Of a stretch of DNA of 59,279 bases, positions 7,883 through 14,934 are shown one piece after another. The stretch is from JAJPHU01 sp035553375 (GTDB taxonomy: Bacteria > Planctomycetota > Planctomycetia > Gemmatales > Gemmataceae), in assembly GCA_035553375.1 (NCBI GenBank), contig DATNCY010000251.1, positions 1 through 59,279 on the forward strand, in the 5' to 3' direction. The notes beneath the pieces were generated by a model that saw nothing but the letters and a program-made list of their open reading frames with translations, was not told where the DNA came from and made no database searches. Position 1 is the stretch's first letter. Each line of letters starts with the position of its first letter. Made by a program: the position numbers and the translations under genes.

Positions 7883-8395
7883 TCAGTTGATGCTTGGCTG
7901 CGGGATGCGCGGCGGGACGAGCCGATCCCACAATTCCTCAATCGGCGTATCAAACAAAAGGGCACCCGTGGCCGGGGCCACGAACCAACCGCCGGCCACC
8001 AGTTCGCTTTCCAGCTGTCCACCGCCCCAGCCGGCGTAGCCGCTGAACACGCGGAAGCGTGTCATGGTGTCGTCTTCGCTCTGCGTGGCGCGGTCCAGGC
8101 AAGCCGCGTCTCCGGAGTAGATGCCGGGAGCGACTTCATGTTCCTTTTCCGCTTCCGGCGCGTCGGCCGGCGGCTCCGCCCATTCGGGATGGCCGTGCAG
8201 CATGATAAGGCCCGGCGACGGACAGGGACCGCCGACAAACAGCGGCCAGGGCAGTCCTTCCGCCTCGGCCAGACGATTGACGATCAGACCGAACGCGCCT
8301 TCGGCGTTGTGGGCCAAAAGGAAGACCACCGTTTGCTTGAAATTGGGGTCCTGGAGGACGGGCTTGGCGATCAGAAAGCAGCCGGCGTAAAACAT
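7883..8395 (-). CDS. YqgE/AlgH family protein (DUF179)
   Basis: A 170-residue YqgE/AlgH protein. The start is MFYAGCFLIAKPVLQDPNFK, with the family hallmark F..TVVFLLAHNAEGAFGLIVNR, followed by FVGGPC and the C-terminal strand motif RVFSGYAGWGGGQLESEL, then GGWFVAP. Length is close to the usual 180-190. The molecular role is not settled; AlgH was linked to alginate regulation in Pseudomonas. It stands first on the minus strand, followed 335 bp later by the radical SAM gene, and is divergent from mqnA. An inserted acidic stretch (ADAPEAEKEHEVAPG) is specific to this copy. The family call is firm. Confidence 0.92.
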   Translation of the reverse strand: MFYAGCFLIAKPVLQDPNFKQTVVFLLAHNAEGAFGLIVNRLAEAEGLPWPLFVGGPCPSPGLIMLHGHPEWAEPPADAPEAEKEHEVAPGIYSGDAACLDRATQSEDDTMTRFRVFSGYAGWGGGQLESELVAGGWFVAPATGALLFDTPIEELWDRLVPPRIPQPSIN

Positions 8396-8581
8396 GACGG
8401 TGCCACCCGTATTAGAGATCGATGGTCAATCAGTTCCTACTATTCTAGCAAGAATAATGCCGGTGCGTTGTGCGTTACCGCGACCGGAGGGAAGAGTACG
8501 GCTGATTCGCGGTTGTCTCGCCGTGGCCTTCGCGGTTATTGGGATGAGTCGATAGCCCGTTGCACGAGATTTCAGAGCGCT

Positions 8582-8608
8582 TTGAAAAAGCGAAACTCGC
8601 CCTATAAT
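8582..8608 (+). promoter_or_regulatory. Candidate sigma-70 promoter for mqnA-mqnC
   Basis: TTGAAA (8582-8587), 15-bp spacer (16 if TTTGAA is used), TATAAT (8603-8608), 46 bp before the mqnA start. Confidence 0.5.
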
Positions 8609-8654
8609 GCGGCTGACACAGCAGACAGCGTGTGAAGGCCGAGGAGATACGGTC

Positions 8655-9473
8655 ATGGAGCATCCCATTCGCGTCGGTGCGGTGAATTACCTGAATACCA
8701 AGCCGCTCATTTGCGACCTGGAGCGACTGACGTCGCAAGTGGAATTAAGCCTTGAGGTGCCGAGTCGTTTGGCCGATCTACTGGCGGACGGTAAGCTCGA
8801 TGTGGCCCTCATCCCCGTCATCGAGTATTTTCGGGCCGGCCGTTACTCGGTGGTGCCGAACATCGCCATTGCCTCGCGCGGGCCGGTGCTAAGTGTGACG
8901 CTGTTCAGCCGGGTTCCGTGGGCGGACATTCGCCGTGTCGCCCTTGATGCCGGCTCGCGCACCAGCGCCGCGCTGACGCAGATTCTACTTGGCAAGCGTT
9001 ATAGCGTGTCGGCTGAAGTGGTATCGCTGCCCCTGGATCGCGCGGCGGAGGACGTGGACGCCGACGCTGTGCTGCTGATTGGCGATCGCGCCATGCGAGC
9101 CTGTTTGCCCGGTTTCGCTCACGCTTTCGATCTCGGTCAGGAATGGTTTGACTGGACGGGCTTGCCGTTTGTCTATGCCGTGTGGGCGGTGCGCGAGGGC
9201 GTCGATTTGCATGGCGTGGAGGAGGCGCTACATCAAGCGAAGCAACGCGGGCTAGACCGCGCTGGTCCCATCGCTCACGCGGAAGCGCCGCGTCTGGGAC
9301 TCGACGCCGGCTTTTGTCGCCGCTATTTATCGAACATTCTGCATTTTGATCTGGGGCCGCGCGAGCAGGCCGGGTTGCATCACTATTACATGCTGGCTTG
9401 TGAACTCGGACTGGCACGGCGAGGAGTGAATCTTGACTACTACCATCCCGCGCATTTTGCGGAAAGCCGTTGA
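8655..9473 (+). CDS. mqnA: Chorismate dehydratase, futalosine menaquinone pathway
   Basis: MqnA converts chorismate to 3-[(1-carboxyvinyl)oxy]benzoate, the first step of the futalosine route to menaquinone. The protein (272 residues from the ATG at 8655) starts IRVGAVNYLNTKPL and has the periplasmic-binding-like fold signatures of the family: DVALIPVIEYFR, SVTLFSRVP, ADAVLLIGDRAM and LPFVYAVWAVREG. I chose the ATG at 8655 because GAGGAG lies 8 bp upstream; an in-frame start at 8607 would only add an unconserved tail. It overlaps mqnC by 41 bp, so the two are one operon. No other mqn gene lies in the window. Confident. Confidence 0.93.
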   Translation: MEHPIRVGAVNYLNTKPLICDLERLTSQVELSLEVPSRLADLLADGKLDVALIPVIEYFRAGRYSVVPNIAIASRGPVLSVTLFSRVPWADIRRVALDAGSRTSAALTQILLGKRYSVSAEVVSLPLDRAAEDVDADAVLLIGDRAMRACLPGFAHAFDLGQEWFDWTGLPFVYAVWAVREGVDLHGVEEALHQAKQRGLDRAGPIAHAEAPRLGLDAGFCRRYLSNILHFDLGPREQAGLHHYYMLACELGLARRGVNLDYYHPAHFAESR

Positions 9474-10542
9474 TGGCGAGCGCTTGACATTCGATGAAGG
9501 CGTGGCCCTGTTCGATTGCCGCGATCTGCCGGCGCTGGGACGTGCCGCCGATGCCGTGTGTCGCCGGCTGCATCCGGAGCCGTATCGCACGTACAACATC
9601 GACCGCAATATCAACTACACAAACATTTGCGCCGCCGTCTGCGACTTTTGCGCGTTCTATCGCAAAAGCGGTGATGCCGACGCCTACGTCCTACCGCGCG
9701 AGGAGATTTACCAGAAAATCGAGGAAACCATTGCGCTGGGCGGCGATCAAACGCTTATGCAAGGCGGCATGCATCCGAGCCTGAAATTGGAGTGGTACGA
9801 GGATCTGTTGCGCGATTTGAAGACACGCTATCCGAAGTTCAACTTGCACGCTTTCAGTCCGCCGGAGATTTGGCATTTCCACAAGATCAACAAGCTGCCG
9901 CTGCGGGAAGTGTTACGCCGTCTCAAGGAGGCGGGTCTCGGCAGTCTGCCGGGCGGCGGTGGCGAAATCCTCGTCGATCGCGTTCGCAAGGCCATGACCG
10001 TCAACAAGTGTCTGACCGACGAATGGCTCGACGTGCATCGCGTTTGGCATGAACTGGGCGGCAAATCGACCTGCACGATGATGTTCGGCCACATTGAGAC
10101 GCTGGCCGAGCGCATCGAGACCCTGGAGCGTCTGCGCCGGTTGCAGGACGAAACCGGCGGTTTCACCGCCTTTATCTGCTGGACGTTCCAACCGGAACAC
10201 ACGGCCATGGCCGACGTGCCGCCCGTCGGTGCCTACGAGTATCTCAAAACGCAGGCGATTGCCCGGCTCTATCTCGACAACATTCCCAACATTCAATCGT
10301 CGTGGGTGACGCAAGGTTTGAAGATTGGCCAGCTGGCATTGTTCTTCGGGGCCAATGACATGGGCAGCTTGATGATCGAGGAAAACGTCGTCGCCTCGGC
10401 CGGCACCGTGCATTACCTGACGCTGGAGCAGATCAAGAGCGCCATCCGCGAGGCTGGCTATGTTCCGCGGCAGCGCAATGTGTTTTACGAATATCTGGAT
10501 GAGGCACGGCAGGATCAGCCCGGAGCGCTAGCGATTGGGTAA
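9433..10542 (+). CDS. mqnC: Cyclic dehypoxanthinyl futalosine synthase (radical SAM)
   Basis: MqnC is the radical SAM enzyme that closes dehypoxanthine futalosine into its cyclic form. The 369-residue protein has NINYTNICAAVCDFCAFYRK with CX3CX2C, GGDQTLMQGGMHPSL, HAFSPPEI, the LGSLPGGGGEIL motif and MMFGHIET, all typical of MqnC. Translation starts at TTG (9433) behind GAGGAG at 6 bp; that start lies 41 bp inside mqnA, implying coupling. The last residues (PGALAIG) and the stop are encoded by one arm and loop of the inverted repeat at 10519-10567, so the natural C-terminus has been replaced or extended by repeat DNA. Confident. Confidence 0.95.
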   Translation: MTTTIPRILRKAVDGERLTFDEGVALFDCRDLPALGRAADAVCRRLHPEPYRTYNIDRNINYTNICAAVCDFCAFYRKSGDADAYVLPREEIYQKIEETIALGGDQTLMQGGMHPSLKLEWYEDLLRDLKTRYPKFNLHAFSPPEIWHFHKINKLPLREVLRRLKEAGLGSLPGGGGEILVDRVRKAMTVNKCLTDEWLDVHRVWHELGGKSTCTMMFGHIETLAERIETLERLRRLQDETGGFTAFICWTFQPEHTAMADVPPVGAYEYLKTQAIARLYLDNIPNIQSSWVTQGLKIGQLALFFGANDMGSLMIEENVVASAGTVHYLTLEQIKSAIREAGYVPRQRNVFYEYLDEARQDQPGALAIG

Positions 10543-10567
10543 GGGAACCCATCGTTCGCGCTCCGGG
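10519..10567. repeat. CCCGGAGCGC inverted repeat overlapping the mqnC stop
   Basis: The left arm CCCGGAGCGCTAGCGATGG-like sequence (from 10519) pairs with ATCGTTCGCGCTCCGGG (ending 10567), with mismatches. The TAA of mqnC is in the loop. The same family recurs at 37707-37763. Confidence 0.8.
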
Positions 10568-10580
10568 CCGATCGAAGTCG

Positions 10581-11156
10581 TCACTTTGCTTTCGTCTCTG
10601 CGTTGGCGGACTTGAGTTTTTTCACGGCGGCCAGCGTCTTGTCGGGATCTTTTCGCGCTGACTTCTCGCAGTGCCCGCAGCACAAGAACACCGGCTGATC
10701 CTTAATCATCACCTTGACCGGCTTGCCCATCGAGCCGAGCCGTCCATCTGTCTGAACGGCGCAAAACTTTTGCTCCACGGCCAGTTTGCGGTCGGCCGGA
10801 TCGAGTTGATCCAACTCCGACTGGATTCCAAATTCCTCGACTTGTGCCAGCGTTTTTTTCGGGTTTTTGCGCGCCGCCTCCTCGCAATGCTCGCAGCAGA
10901 CGAACACGGCATCCTCCTTGGTGAGCATCACCTTGATCGGTTTGCCCATCGAACCGAGCCGATTTTTCGTCTCGACGGCGCAGAACTTCTGTTCCTTGGC
11001 CTGTTTGCGATCGTCGGGATCGAGTTTATCCAATCCAGCCTGGATCTTGGCTTCTTTATCCACGGGTGGTGACGGTGGTGCGCTGTTGTTGGCGCAGCCG
11101 AGCGTCATCAGGGGCAGAATGAGAAGTAAAAGCGCTCCGCAGTGAGAGGTTTTCAT
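10581..11156 (-). CDS. Secreted lipoprotein with two Cys-rich tandem domains
   Basis: A 191-residue protein. A signal peptide ends at an approximate lipobox (MTLGC, Cys21), followed by a Pro/Ser linker. Two tandem domains of about 60 residues follow. Each starts LDPxDRK and contains KEQKFCAVETKNRLGSMGKP (or the second copy's equivalent), then a hydrophobic strand ending VFVCCEHCE or VFLCCGHCE, and RKxPxKTL. The pattern FCAV...CC.HC resembles metal-binding TRASH/YHS-like modules seen in planctomycete secreted proteins, so copper or another soft metal is a plausible ligand. AAGGAG stands about 9 bp before the ATG. It is convergent with mqnC and divergent from the ABC ATPase. Function is inferred from Cys pattern only. 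Confidence 0.85.
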   Translation of the reverse strand: MKTSHCGALLLLILPLMTLGCANNSAPPSPPVDKEAKIQAGLDKLDPDDRKQAKEQKFCAVETKNRLGSMGKPIKVMLTKEDAVFVCCEHCEEAARKNPKKTLAQVEEFGIQSELDQLDPADRKLAVEQKFCAVQTDGRLGSMGKPVKVMIKDQPVFLCCGHCEKSARKDPDKTLAAVKKLKSANAETKAK

Positions 11157-11309
11157 AATGGTTTCTCCTTAAAGGCAACCGAGCCAACGAGCCGTATAAT
11201 CGACGGATGGATACCAGCCGAGGAATGGCGGGCGAGTCCCTATCGTTCCCACATAACCTATGCTTGTCCTGTCCGGCATCAAGCTGAGAGTCCCAAACCG
11301 AGGACCGTA

Positions 11310-12038
11310 ATGATCCAGGTCGAGAACCTCATGAAGTCGTTCCGGGACTTGCGTCGCGGCCTCGTGCATGCCGTCGATGGCGTCAGTTTCGAGGCGCGGC
11401 CGGGCGAAATCTTCGGCCTCCTTGGTCCCAACGGTGCCGGCAAAACCACCACCATGCGTATCCTCTGTACGGTACTACGGCCGACCGGCGGACTGGCGCG
11501 GGTGGCCGGCTACGACGTGGCCACGCAGCCGGCTCTGGTGCGACAACACATTGGCTTCATGTCGGCCAATACCGCCATTTACGATCGCATGTCCGCCCGC
11601 GAAATGGTCGAATACTTCGGCCGGCTTTATGGCATGAGCGAGGAACATCTGCGCGAACGGTTGGAAATCGTGTTCAGCACCCTGCGCATGAACGATTTCC
11701 GCGATCTTCTTGGCGCGAAAATGAGTACCGGCATGCGACAAAAAGTATCGATCGCGCGCGCCATCATCCACGATCCGCCGGTGCTGATTTTCGATGAGCC
11801 GACCGCCGGCCTTGATGTGCTGGTTGGCCGAGCCGTTTTAGAAGCCATCCAGCAACTGCGGGCGATGGGCAAGTGCATCCTGTTTTCGACTCACATCATG
11901 CGCGAGGTGGAGCGGTTATGCGACCGAGTGGCCATTGTCAGCCGAGGGCGAGTGCAGGGCTGCGGGACGCTGGCGGAATTGCGCGAACGCTATCAGCAGA
12001 ACGACCTTGAGGAATTGTTCTTCCAGCTGGTGTCGTGA
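11310..12038 (+). CDS. ABC transporter ATP-binding protein, NatA-like, without a neighbouring permease
   Basis: A 242-residue ATPase subunit: Walker A GPNGAGKTTT, Q-loop region IGFMSAN, signature in variant form MSTGMRQKVS, Walker B VLIFDEPT and H-loop STH. The overall match is to NatA/CcmA-type exporters (MIQVENLMKSF start). The ATG at 11310 is chosen because conservation begins there; an upstream open frame of 56 codons has no family resemblance. Such ATPases normally sit before an ABC-2 permease, but here a hairpin repeat and then a convergent gene follow, so the membrane partner must be elsewhere. The substrate cannot be told. Family call is firm. Confidence 0.93.
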   Translation: MIQVENLMKSFRDLRRGLVHAVDGVSFEARPGEIFGLLGPNGAGKTTTMRILCTVLRPTGGLARVAGYDVATQPALVRQHIGFMSANTAIYDRMSAREMVEYFGRLYGMSEEHLRERLEIVFSTLRMNDFRDLLGAKMSTGMRQKVSIARAIIHDPPVLIFDEPTAGLDVLVGRAVLEAIQQLRAMGKCILFSTHIMREVERLCDRVAIVSRGRVQGCGTLAELRERYQQNDLEELFFQLVS

Positions 12039-12058
12039 GGGAGCGGTTGTAAAAAAAT

Positions 12059-12102
12059 GCCGCTTGCGGCTTAGCGTTAGGACACGCTAAGCCGCAAGCG
12101 GC
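12059..12102. repeat. GCCGCTTGCGGCTTAGCG hairpin between convergent genes
   Basis: Perfect 19-bp arms, 12059-12077 and 12084-12102 (GCCGCTTGCGGCTTAGCGT and its complement), 6-bp loop. It follows an A-run (12051-12057), so on the minus strand it reads as stem plus T-run and could terminate the Met/Gly-rich gene's convergent neighbour. Related elements lie at 18158-18202 and 40129-40172. Confidence 0.85.
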
Positions 12103-12119
12103 TCATTGGTTTCGTGCCT

Positions 12120-12785
12120 CTACAGAGCCTTTTTGCCGTTGAATCCGCCCATGCCTTTTCCGGCAAAGCCACCCATGCCCATACCGCCCATCATCATGCC
12201 GCCCATGCCCATCATGCCGCCAAAGCCCCCCATACCCATCATGCCGCCACGCATGCCCATCATGCCGCCCATCATGCCGCCCATCATGGACATACCGCCC
12301 ATACCCATCATCGACATACCACCCATCATGGACATGCCGCCCATGCCCATCATGGACATTCCACCCATGCCCATCATCCCCATGCCGCCCATCATCATGC
12401 CGCCACCCATCATCATACCGCCGCCCATCATCATGCCGCCGCCCATGCCCATGCCGCCCATCATCATGCCGCCCATGCCCATCATGCCGCCTCGCATGCC
12501 CATCATGCCGCCACCCATTCCCATCATGCCACCGCCCATACCCATCATGCCGCCCATGCCTCCCATGCCCATCATGCCGCCGCCCATGCCTCCCATCATG
12601 CCCATGCTCATAGCGCCACCCGTGCTGTCGGTAACCATGTTGTTCATCGGCAGCGCTAACGAGGGGCCAGGCATGGCACCGCGGAAGTGCTGCGCCTTCG
12701 ACGAACTGGGACGAACCAGAAAGCAGACGGTCAGACATAGGGCGAGAATGTAACCAATCTTCGCAATGCGGGTGAAGGAAAACAT
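12120..12785 (-). CDS. Secreted Met/Gly-rich low-complexity protein, copy 1
   Basis: From the ATG at 12785 this is a 221-residue protein: a signal peptide (MFSFTRIAKIGYILALCLTV, cleavage near SKAQ), a short segment (RGAMPGPSLALPMNNMVTDS), then about 160 residues almost only Met and Gly in units such as GGMMGMGG and GGMSMMGM. It ends GGFAGKGMGGFNGKKAL. The long open frame upstream of 12785 shows no family likeness. The end segment is nearly identical in the neighbour at 13139, so the two are tandem duplicates. Met-rich secreted proteins can bind Cu(I), but a structural role in the envelope is as likely. No family recognised. Confidence 0.82.
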   Translation of the reverse strand: MFSFTRIAKIGYILALCLTVCFLVRPSSSKAQHFRGAMPGPSLALPMNNMVTDSTGGAMSMGMMGGMGGGMMGMGGMGGMMGMGGGMMGMGGGMMGMRGGMMGMGGMMMGGMGMGGGMMMGGGMMMGGGMMMGGMGMMGMGGMSMMGMGGMSMMGGMSMMGMGGMSMMGGMMGGMMGMRGGMMGMGGFGGMMGMGGMMMGGMGMGGFAGKGMGGFNGKKAL

Positions 12786-13138
12786 GACGACTCCCCTAAA
12801 GGATTCCCATTGAGTCCCGAAGGATGGCGTTCCATCCATCAAGGCTCGGCACCATATAGATCTCCCCCGGCAGGAGTCGCCACCCCCAGGGATTCTGAAG
12901 AGACGGCCTCTGCTACGAATAATTCTCGATTTCGTCAAGCCTCGCGTCAAGTGATTTTCAAAAAAAAGTTCGCGTGTCAGCCTGCTCACACACCAAAGCG
13001 CGGCCGCGTGTATTTCTGGGGGAGTTTCCTTGAAGACATGAATTCGAGAAGAGGGTGAGGGATTCTCTCATTCAAAAAAACAACGGGATCCGCGATCGAG
13101 AGACCGCGAACCCCGTTGATCTTCTGGCGACAAAAGTT
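12786..13138. other. 353-bp gap: leader of Met/Gly copy 1 and 3' region of copy 2
   Basis: It holds the copy 1 promoter (12922-12950) and an untranslated leader of about 130 bp with the block GGCAGGAGTCGCCA at 12869-12882 (plus-strand reading), shared with copy 2. An imperfect hairpin-like stretch at about 13081-13125 (ACGGGATCCGCGATCGAGAG / ACCGCGAACCCCGTTG) follows the copy 2 stop and may serve as its terminator. Confidence 0.6.
12922..12950 (-). promoter_or_regulatory. Promoter of Met/Gly-rich copy 1
   Basis: On the minus strand: TTGACG (12945-12950), 17-bp spacer, GAGAAT (12922-12927). The box sequences and spacing match those before copy 2, which supports function. An A/T stretch with AAAAAAA sits just upstream of the -35 box in both. 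Confidence 0.6.
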
Positions 13139-13708
<570 letters not shown>

Positions 13709-13794
13709 GACAACTCCTGATAAGATCGCTTGAAGGACCGGGATGCCGAACGGCTTCTCCACCGGACGCTCAGGCGAAGATTGCGCCTTCCCCT

Positions 13795-13808
13795 GGCAGG
13801 AGTCGCCA
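13795..13808 (-). promoter_or_regulatory. Conserved leader block (TGGCGACTCCTGCC) shared by both Met/Gly genes
   Basis: A 14-bp identity in the 5' leaders, 87 bp before the ATG of copy 2 and 84 bp before that of copy 1 (12869-12882). The surrounding leader sequence has diverged, so this block is either conserved regulation or a relic of duplication. Confidence 0.5.
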
Positions 13809-13846
13809 ATCCAAGAAAGAGATGAATGGAAACTACTGCTTGTTTG

Positions 13847-13875
13847 ATTGTCGAACCTGCTTCGTCGCGCGTCAA
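13847..13875 (-). promoter_or_regulatory. Promoter of Met/Gly-rich copy 2
   Basis: On the minus strand: TTGACG (13870-13875), 17-bp spacer, GACAAT (13847-13852). It matches copy 1 in box sequence, spacing and distance to the gene. Confidence 0.6.
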
Positions 13876-13966
13876 GCGCATATTTCAGAAAAAAGTTCGT
13901 TTTTCTCCGAAATGTCTCTTTGGGAAACAAAGTCCTTCCTTCTCGAAGTTGCTCGCGGAAGCGACA

Positions 13967-14028
13967 GGCGAACGGCCGGCGTCAGCCGGCTGGAGCCTGG
14001 ACCAGCCGGCTGACGCCGGCCGTTCGCC
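13967..14028. repeat. Perfect 27-bp inverted repeat with 8-bp loop
   Basis: Arms 13967-13993 and 14002-14028 (GGCGAACGGCCGGCGTCAGC then CGGCTGG, and complement) around GAGCCTGG-type loop sequence. It sits between divergent promoters, with no T-run. Confidence 0.9.
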
Positions 14029-14063
14029 AAAATCCAGAGGGACACTCGACGAGATGTAACGCC

Positions 14064-14091
14064 TTGCCAGATGGCGACGCCTCGCTATACT
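14064..14091 (+). promoter_or_regulatory. Promoter of rpmB
   Basis: TTGCCA (14064-14069), 16-bp spacer, TATACT (14086-14091), 43 bp before the rpmB start. Both boxes are close to the sigma-70 consensus. Confidence 0.6.
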
Positions 14092-14134
14092 AGCGTTTTC
14101 CTCATGATGCTGGAACGAGGATGGGAGATCGATC

Positions 14135-14398
14135 ATGGGCATGCAATGTGAGGTGTGCGGCAAAAAGCCGACGATGGGCAATCACTATTCCCATCGCGGC
14201 AAGGCCAAGTACCTCGGCGGTGTCGGCCGCAAGGTTACGGGCATCAGCCGGCGCGCCTTCAACCCTAATTTGCAGAGTATCCAGTGCCAGGTCGGCGGCT
14301 CCGTGAAACGCATGCGCGTCTGCGTGCAGTGCATCCGCAGCGGCCGTATCCAGCGCCCGCAGCGTCGCCGACCATTCCAGATGCCGACCAATCTGTAA
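14135..14398 (+). CDS. rpmB: 50S ribosomal protein L28
   Basis: An 87-residue L28: MGMQCEVCGKKPTMGNHYSH, then RGKAKYLGG, ISRRAFNPNLQSIQ and a C-terminal VCVQCIRSGRIQ. The two CxxC pairs (CEVC near residue 5 and CVQC near 68) make this the zinc-binding form. Length is normal. The start at 14135 has a GGGAG site about 7 bp upstream. It heads a plus-strand run with gatC and gatA, though a heptad repeat hairpin separates it from gatC. L28 is a primary 23S rRNA-contacting large-subunit protein. Confident. Confidence 0.95.
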   Translation: MGMQCEVCGKKPTMGNHYSHRGKAKYLGGVGRKVTGISRRAFNPNLQSIQCQVGGSVKRMRVCVQCIRSGRIQRPQRRRPFQMPTNL

Positions 14399-14402
14399 TT
14401 AC

Positions 14403-14475
14403 CGCTATCCGCTATCCGCTATCCGCTTTTGTCTTCGGCGGATAGCGGACGGCGGATAGCGGATAGCGGATAGAG
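14403..14475. repeat. GGATAGC heptad inverted repeat between rpmB and gatC
   Basis: Left arm (CCGCTAT)n, loop TTTTGTCTTC, right arm (GGATAGC)n with one variant unit. The last degenerate unit supplies AGAGG (14472-14476), 5 bp before the gatC ATG. Same family at 22229-22389 and 27806-27896. Confidence 0.9.
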
Positions 14476-14481
14476 GTTTCC

Positions 14482-14769
14482 ATGTCGCTGACGGCCCAGG
14501 AAGTCCAGTGGGTTGCACATCTGGCGCGCTTGCAGTTGACCGATGCGGAACTGGAGACGATGACCCGGCAGTTGAGCGCCATTGTGGACTACGTCGATCA
14601 GTTGAAGCAGGTCAACACGGATGGCATCGAGCCGATGGCGCACGCACTGGCAGTGCAGAATGTCTTCCGCGACGATGAGCCATCGGCTTCTCTGCCCGTC
14701 GCCGACGCCCTGGCCAATGCGCCTCAACGCCGGGGCGATTTCTACAGCGTTCCGGCCGTGCTTGACTGA
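14482..14769 (+). CDS. gatC: Asp-tRNA(Asn)/Glu-tRNA(Gln) amidotransferase subunit C
   Basis: A 95-residue GatC, the small subunit that stabilises the GatCAB amidotransferase converting Glu-tRNA(Gln) or Asp-tRNA(Asn) to the amidated form. Family features: start VQWVAHLARLQLTDAELETM, then LSAIVDYVDQLKQVNTDGIE and the end PQRRGDFYSVPAVLD. The ribosome-binding AGAGG comes from the end of the upstream heptad repeat. gatA follows after a 165-bp repeat; gatB is not in the window. Confident. Confidence 0.94.
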   Translation: MSLTAQEVQWVAHLARLQLTDAELETMTRQLSAIVDYVDQLKQVNTDGIEPMAHALAVQNVFRDDEPSASLPVADALANAPQRRGDFYSVPAVLD

Positions 14770-14934
14770 AATCCGAAATCTTAAATCCGAAATCCGAAAG
14801 AAATCCGAAATCTTAAATCCGAAATCTCAAACAACCGTTTGAATTTGCGATTTCAGATTTTGAATTTCTTTCGGATTTGGTACTTCGGATTTCGGATTTC
14901 TTTCGGATTTCGGATTTAAGATTTCGGATTTTTT
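14769..14934. repeat. GAAATCC heptad inverted repeat between gatC and gatA
   Basis: About 165 bp: left arm of (GAAATCC)n units with variants (AAATCTT), centre CAACCGTTTGAATTTGCG, right arm (GGATTTC)n ending in a T-run directly before the gatA ATG. Related elements with a similar core are at 19789-19935 and 23243-23392. The gatA start lacks any Shine-Dalgarno because the repeat abuts it. Confidence 0.9.

Larger units (their letters stand above)
13709..14134. other. 426-bp divergent region between Met/Gly copy 2 and rpmB
   Basis: Contents in order: leader of copy 2 with the shared block at 13795-13808; copy 2 promoter at 13847-13875; an inverted repeat at 13967-14028; the rpmB promoter at 14064-14091. 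Nothing else could be supported. Confidence 0.65.

Noticed and set aside
7507..8022. Short frames with HGKHGKHGK or TESTENTEK repeats
   Set aside because: They read the arms of the inverted repeat at 7704-7864.
12106..12753. Long plus-strand frames rich in His/Ala or Pro/Met opposite the Met/Gly-rich gene
   Set aside because: They are forced by the repeated GGCATG-type codons of the minus-strand gene; no signal peptide, ribosome-binding site or family match.
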